DNA of 32,231 nucleotides from Synechococcus sp. AG-670-B23 (GTDB lineage: Bacteria; Cyanobacteriota; Cyanobacteriia; PCC-6307; Cyanobiaceae): positions 1 through 32,231 of the forward strand of contig QCSL01000026.1 in the NCBI GenBank assembly GCA_003209165.1, given 5' to 3'. The notes beneath the pieces were generated by a model that was given only the letters and a program-made list of their open reading frames with translations, had not been told where the DNA came from and did not search any database. Below are positions 31,285 to 32,231 of this stretch, in pieces. The stretch's first letter is position 1. Every line of letters begins with the position of its first letter. Position numbers and translations under genes: made by a program.

Positions 31285-32231
31285 ATGACCACCACTCTCC
31301 AGCAGCGCTCCGGCGCTTCCAGCTGGCAGGCCTTCTGCGAGTGGGTCACCTCCACCAACAACCGTCTGTATGTCGGTTGGTTCGGTGTGCTGATGATCCC
31401 AACTCTGTTGGCTGCCACCATCTGCTTCGTCATCGCTTTCGTCGCCGCTCCTCCGGTTGACATCGATGGCATCCGCGAGCCTGTCGCAGGCTCCCTGATC
31501 TACGGCAACAACATCATCTCTGGTGCTGTTGTTCCTTCTTCAAACGCCATCGGCCTGCACTTCTACCCCATCTGGGAAGCTGCTTCCCTCGATGAGTGGC
31601 TGTACAACGGCGGCCCCTTCCAGCTGGTTGTTTTCCACTTCCTCATTGGCATTTACGCCTACATGGGTCGTGAGTGGGAACTCTCTTACCGTCTGGGCAT
31701 GCGCCCCTGGATCTGCGTTGCCTACAGCGCACCTGTCGCTGCAGCCTCCGCTGTCTTCCTGGTTTACCCCTTCGGTCAGGGTTCTTTCTCTGACGCAATG
31801 CCCCTGGGCATCTCTGGCACCTTCAACTACATGTTGGTGTTCCAGGCCGAGCACAACATCCTGATGCACCCCTTCCACATGCTGGGAGTCGCAGGTGTTT
31901 TCGGCGGCAGCTTGTTCTCCGCCATGCACGGCTCCCTGGTGACCTCCTCCCTGGTGCGTGAAACCACCGAGAGCGAGTCCCAGAACTATGGCTATAAGTT
32001 CGGCCAAGAGGAAGAGACCTACAACATCGTGGCTGCCCACGGTTACTTTGGTCGCTTGATCTTCCAATACGCCTCCTTCAACAACAGCCGTAGCCTCCAC
32101 TTCTTCCTGGCTGCCTGGCCTGTTGTCGGCATCTGGTTCACCGCCCTGGGCGTGTCAACCATGGCCTTCAACCTGAACGGCTTCAACTTCAACCAGTCCA
32201 TCCTTGATGGACAAGGCCGCGTCCTGAACAC
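31285..32231 (+). CDS. psbA: Photosystem II D1 protein, Glu130 (D1:2) form (partial)
   Basis: The D1 reaction-centre subunit that binds P680, pheophytin, QB and most of the manganese cluster, cycled rapidly during photodamage repair in thylakoids. The frame opens at ATG 31285 and runs off the right edge after 315 of about 358 residues. Familiar segments include [20 protein letters not shown], the Tyr161-His190 region and QB-site [15 protein letters not shown] with Ser264. Residue 130 is Glu (GAG, 31672-31674), marking the high-light or stress form (D1:2) rather than Gln130 (D1:1). Strong codon bias agrees with very high expression. Upstream lie a predicted promoter, AGCGCA repeats and a leader hairpin. 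Confidence 0.98.
   Translation, partial: MTTTLQQRSGASSWQAFCEWVTSTNNRLYVGWFGVLMIPTLLAATICFVIAFVAAPPVDIDGIREPVAGSLIYGNNIISGAVVPSSNAIGLHFYPIWEAASLDEWLYNGGPFQLVVFHFLIGIYAYMGREWELSYRLGMRPWICVAYSAPVAAASAVFLVYPFGQGSFSDAMPLGISGTFNYMLVFQAEHNILMHPFHMLGVAGVFGGSLFSAMHGSLVTSSLVRETTESESQNYGYKFGQEEETYNIVAAHGYFGRLIFQYASFNNSRSLHFFLAAWPVVGIWFTALGVSTMAFNLNGFNFNQSILDGQGRVLN

Overview
The window is best read as chromosome of a marine picocyanobacterium, most likely Synechococcus. The clearest pointers are psbA and psaE at 3426 and 31285, a BicA-type SulP bicarbonate transporter, a CP12 that keeps only its C-terminal cysteine pair, dense gene packing, GC-rich coding sequence and frequent GTG/TTG starts. I see no transposase, prophage, CRISPR array or rRNA. 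No stretch longer than about 250 bases lacks a gene.

Layout. (1) 1-2383: methionine salvage, with mtnC (cut by the left edge) and mtnB translationally coupled on the minus strand, divergent from mtnA. (2) 2374-8574: fpg and psaE on minus, an unrecognised helical protein and a RecQ helicase on plus, then a LysM wall protein and a class-3 aldehyde dehydrogenase on minus. (3) 8629-14841: a carbohydrate block made of a trehalose-synthase-like GH13 enzyme, glpD, glpK and a cyclomaltodextrinase-like GH13 enzyme. It is bounded on the right by tRNA-Thr(GGU) and tRNA-Tyr(GUA). (4) 15071-18247: aroQ-miaE (ATGA overlap), bicA, and a small thioredoxin-fold gene with an apparent frameshift near its end. 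(5) 18363-23179: a plus-strand run of a zinc-finger-less DnaJ, hemB, a VOC/glyoxalase protein and mutS2. (6) 23198-25949: a GgtA/MalK-type ABC ATPase (minus), obg (plus), a 60-residue unknown (plus) and cp12 (minus). (7) 26038-29592: a coupled minus-strand operon of a glutathionyl-hydroquinone-reductase-like GST, a DUF2301-type membrane protein and an ABC-F protein, ending in a perfect 19-bp palindrome. (8) 29663-31079: an aspartoacylase, a coiled-coil lipoprotein and a tiny ORF. (9) 31100-32231: the psbA control region and psbA (D1 with Glu130, the high-light D1:2 form), cut by the right edge.

How the genes fit together. Photosynthesis and carbon supply recur: psaE, psbA, bicA, cp12 and hemB. 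The most coherent accessory theme is region 3. Two retaining GH13 enzymes flank a glycerol kinase/glycerol-3-phosphate dehydrogenase operon, and a GgtA-like transporter ATPase lies 10 kb away. Glycerol has no obvious source in these cells except glycerol-containing compatible solutes such as glucosylglycerol. I therefore infer that this block recycles glycosides and glycerol into central metabolism. The main oddities are a RecQ gene with no standard start codon ahead of its essential motif 0, the frameshifted thioredoxin-like gene, a GH13 reading frame that ends inside the antisense of tRNA-Thr, an attenuator-like hairpin just before the psbA start, and the 19-bp palindrome between the ABC-F gene and cp12.
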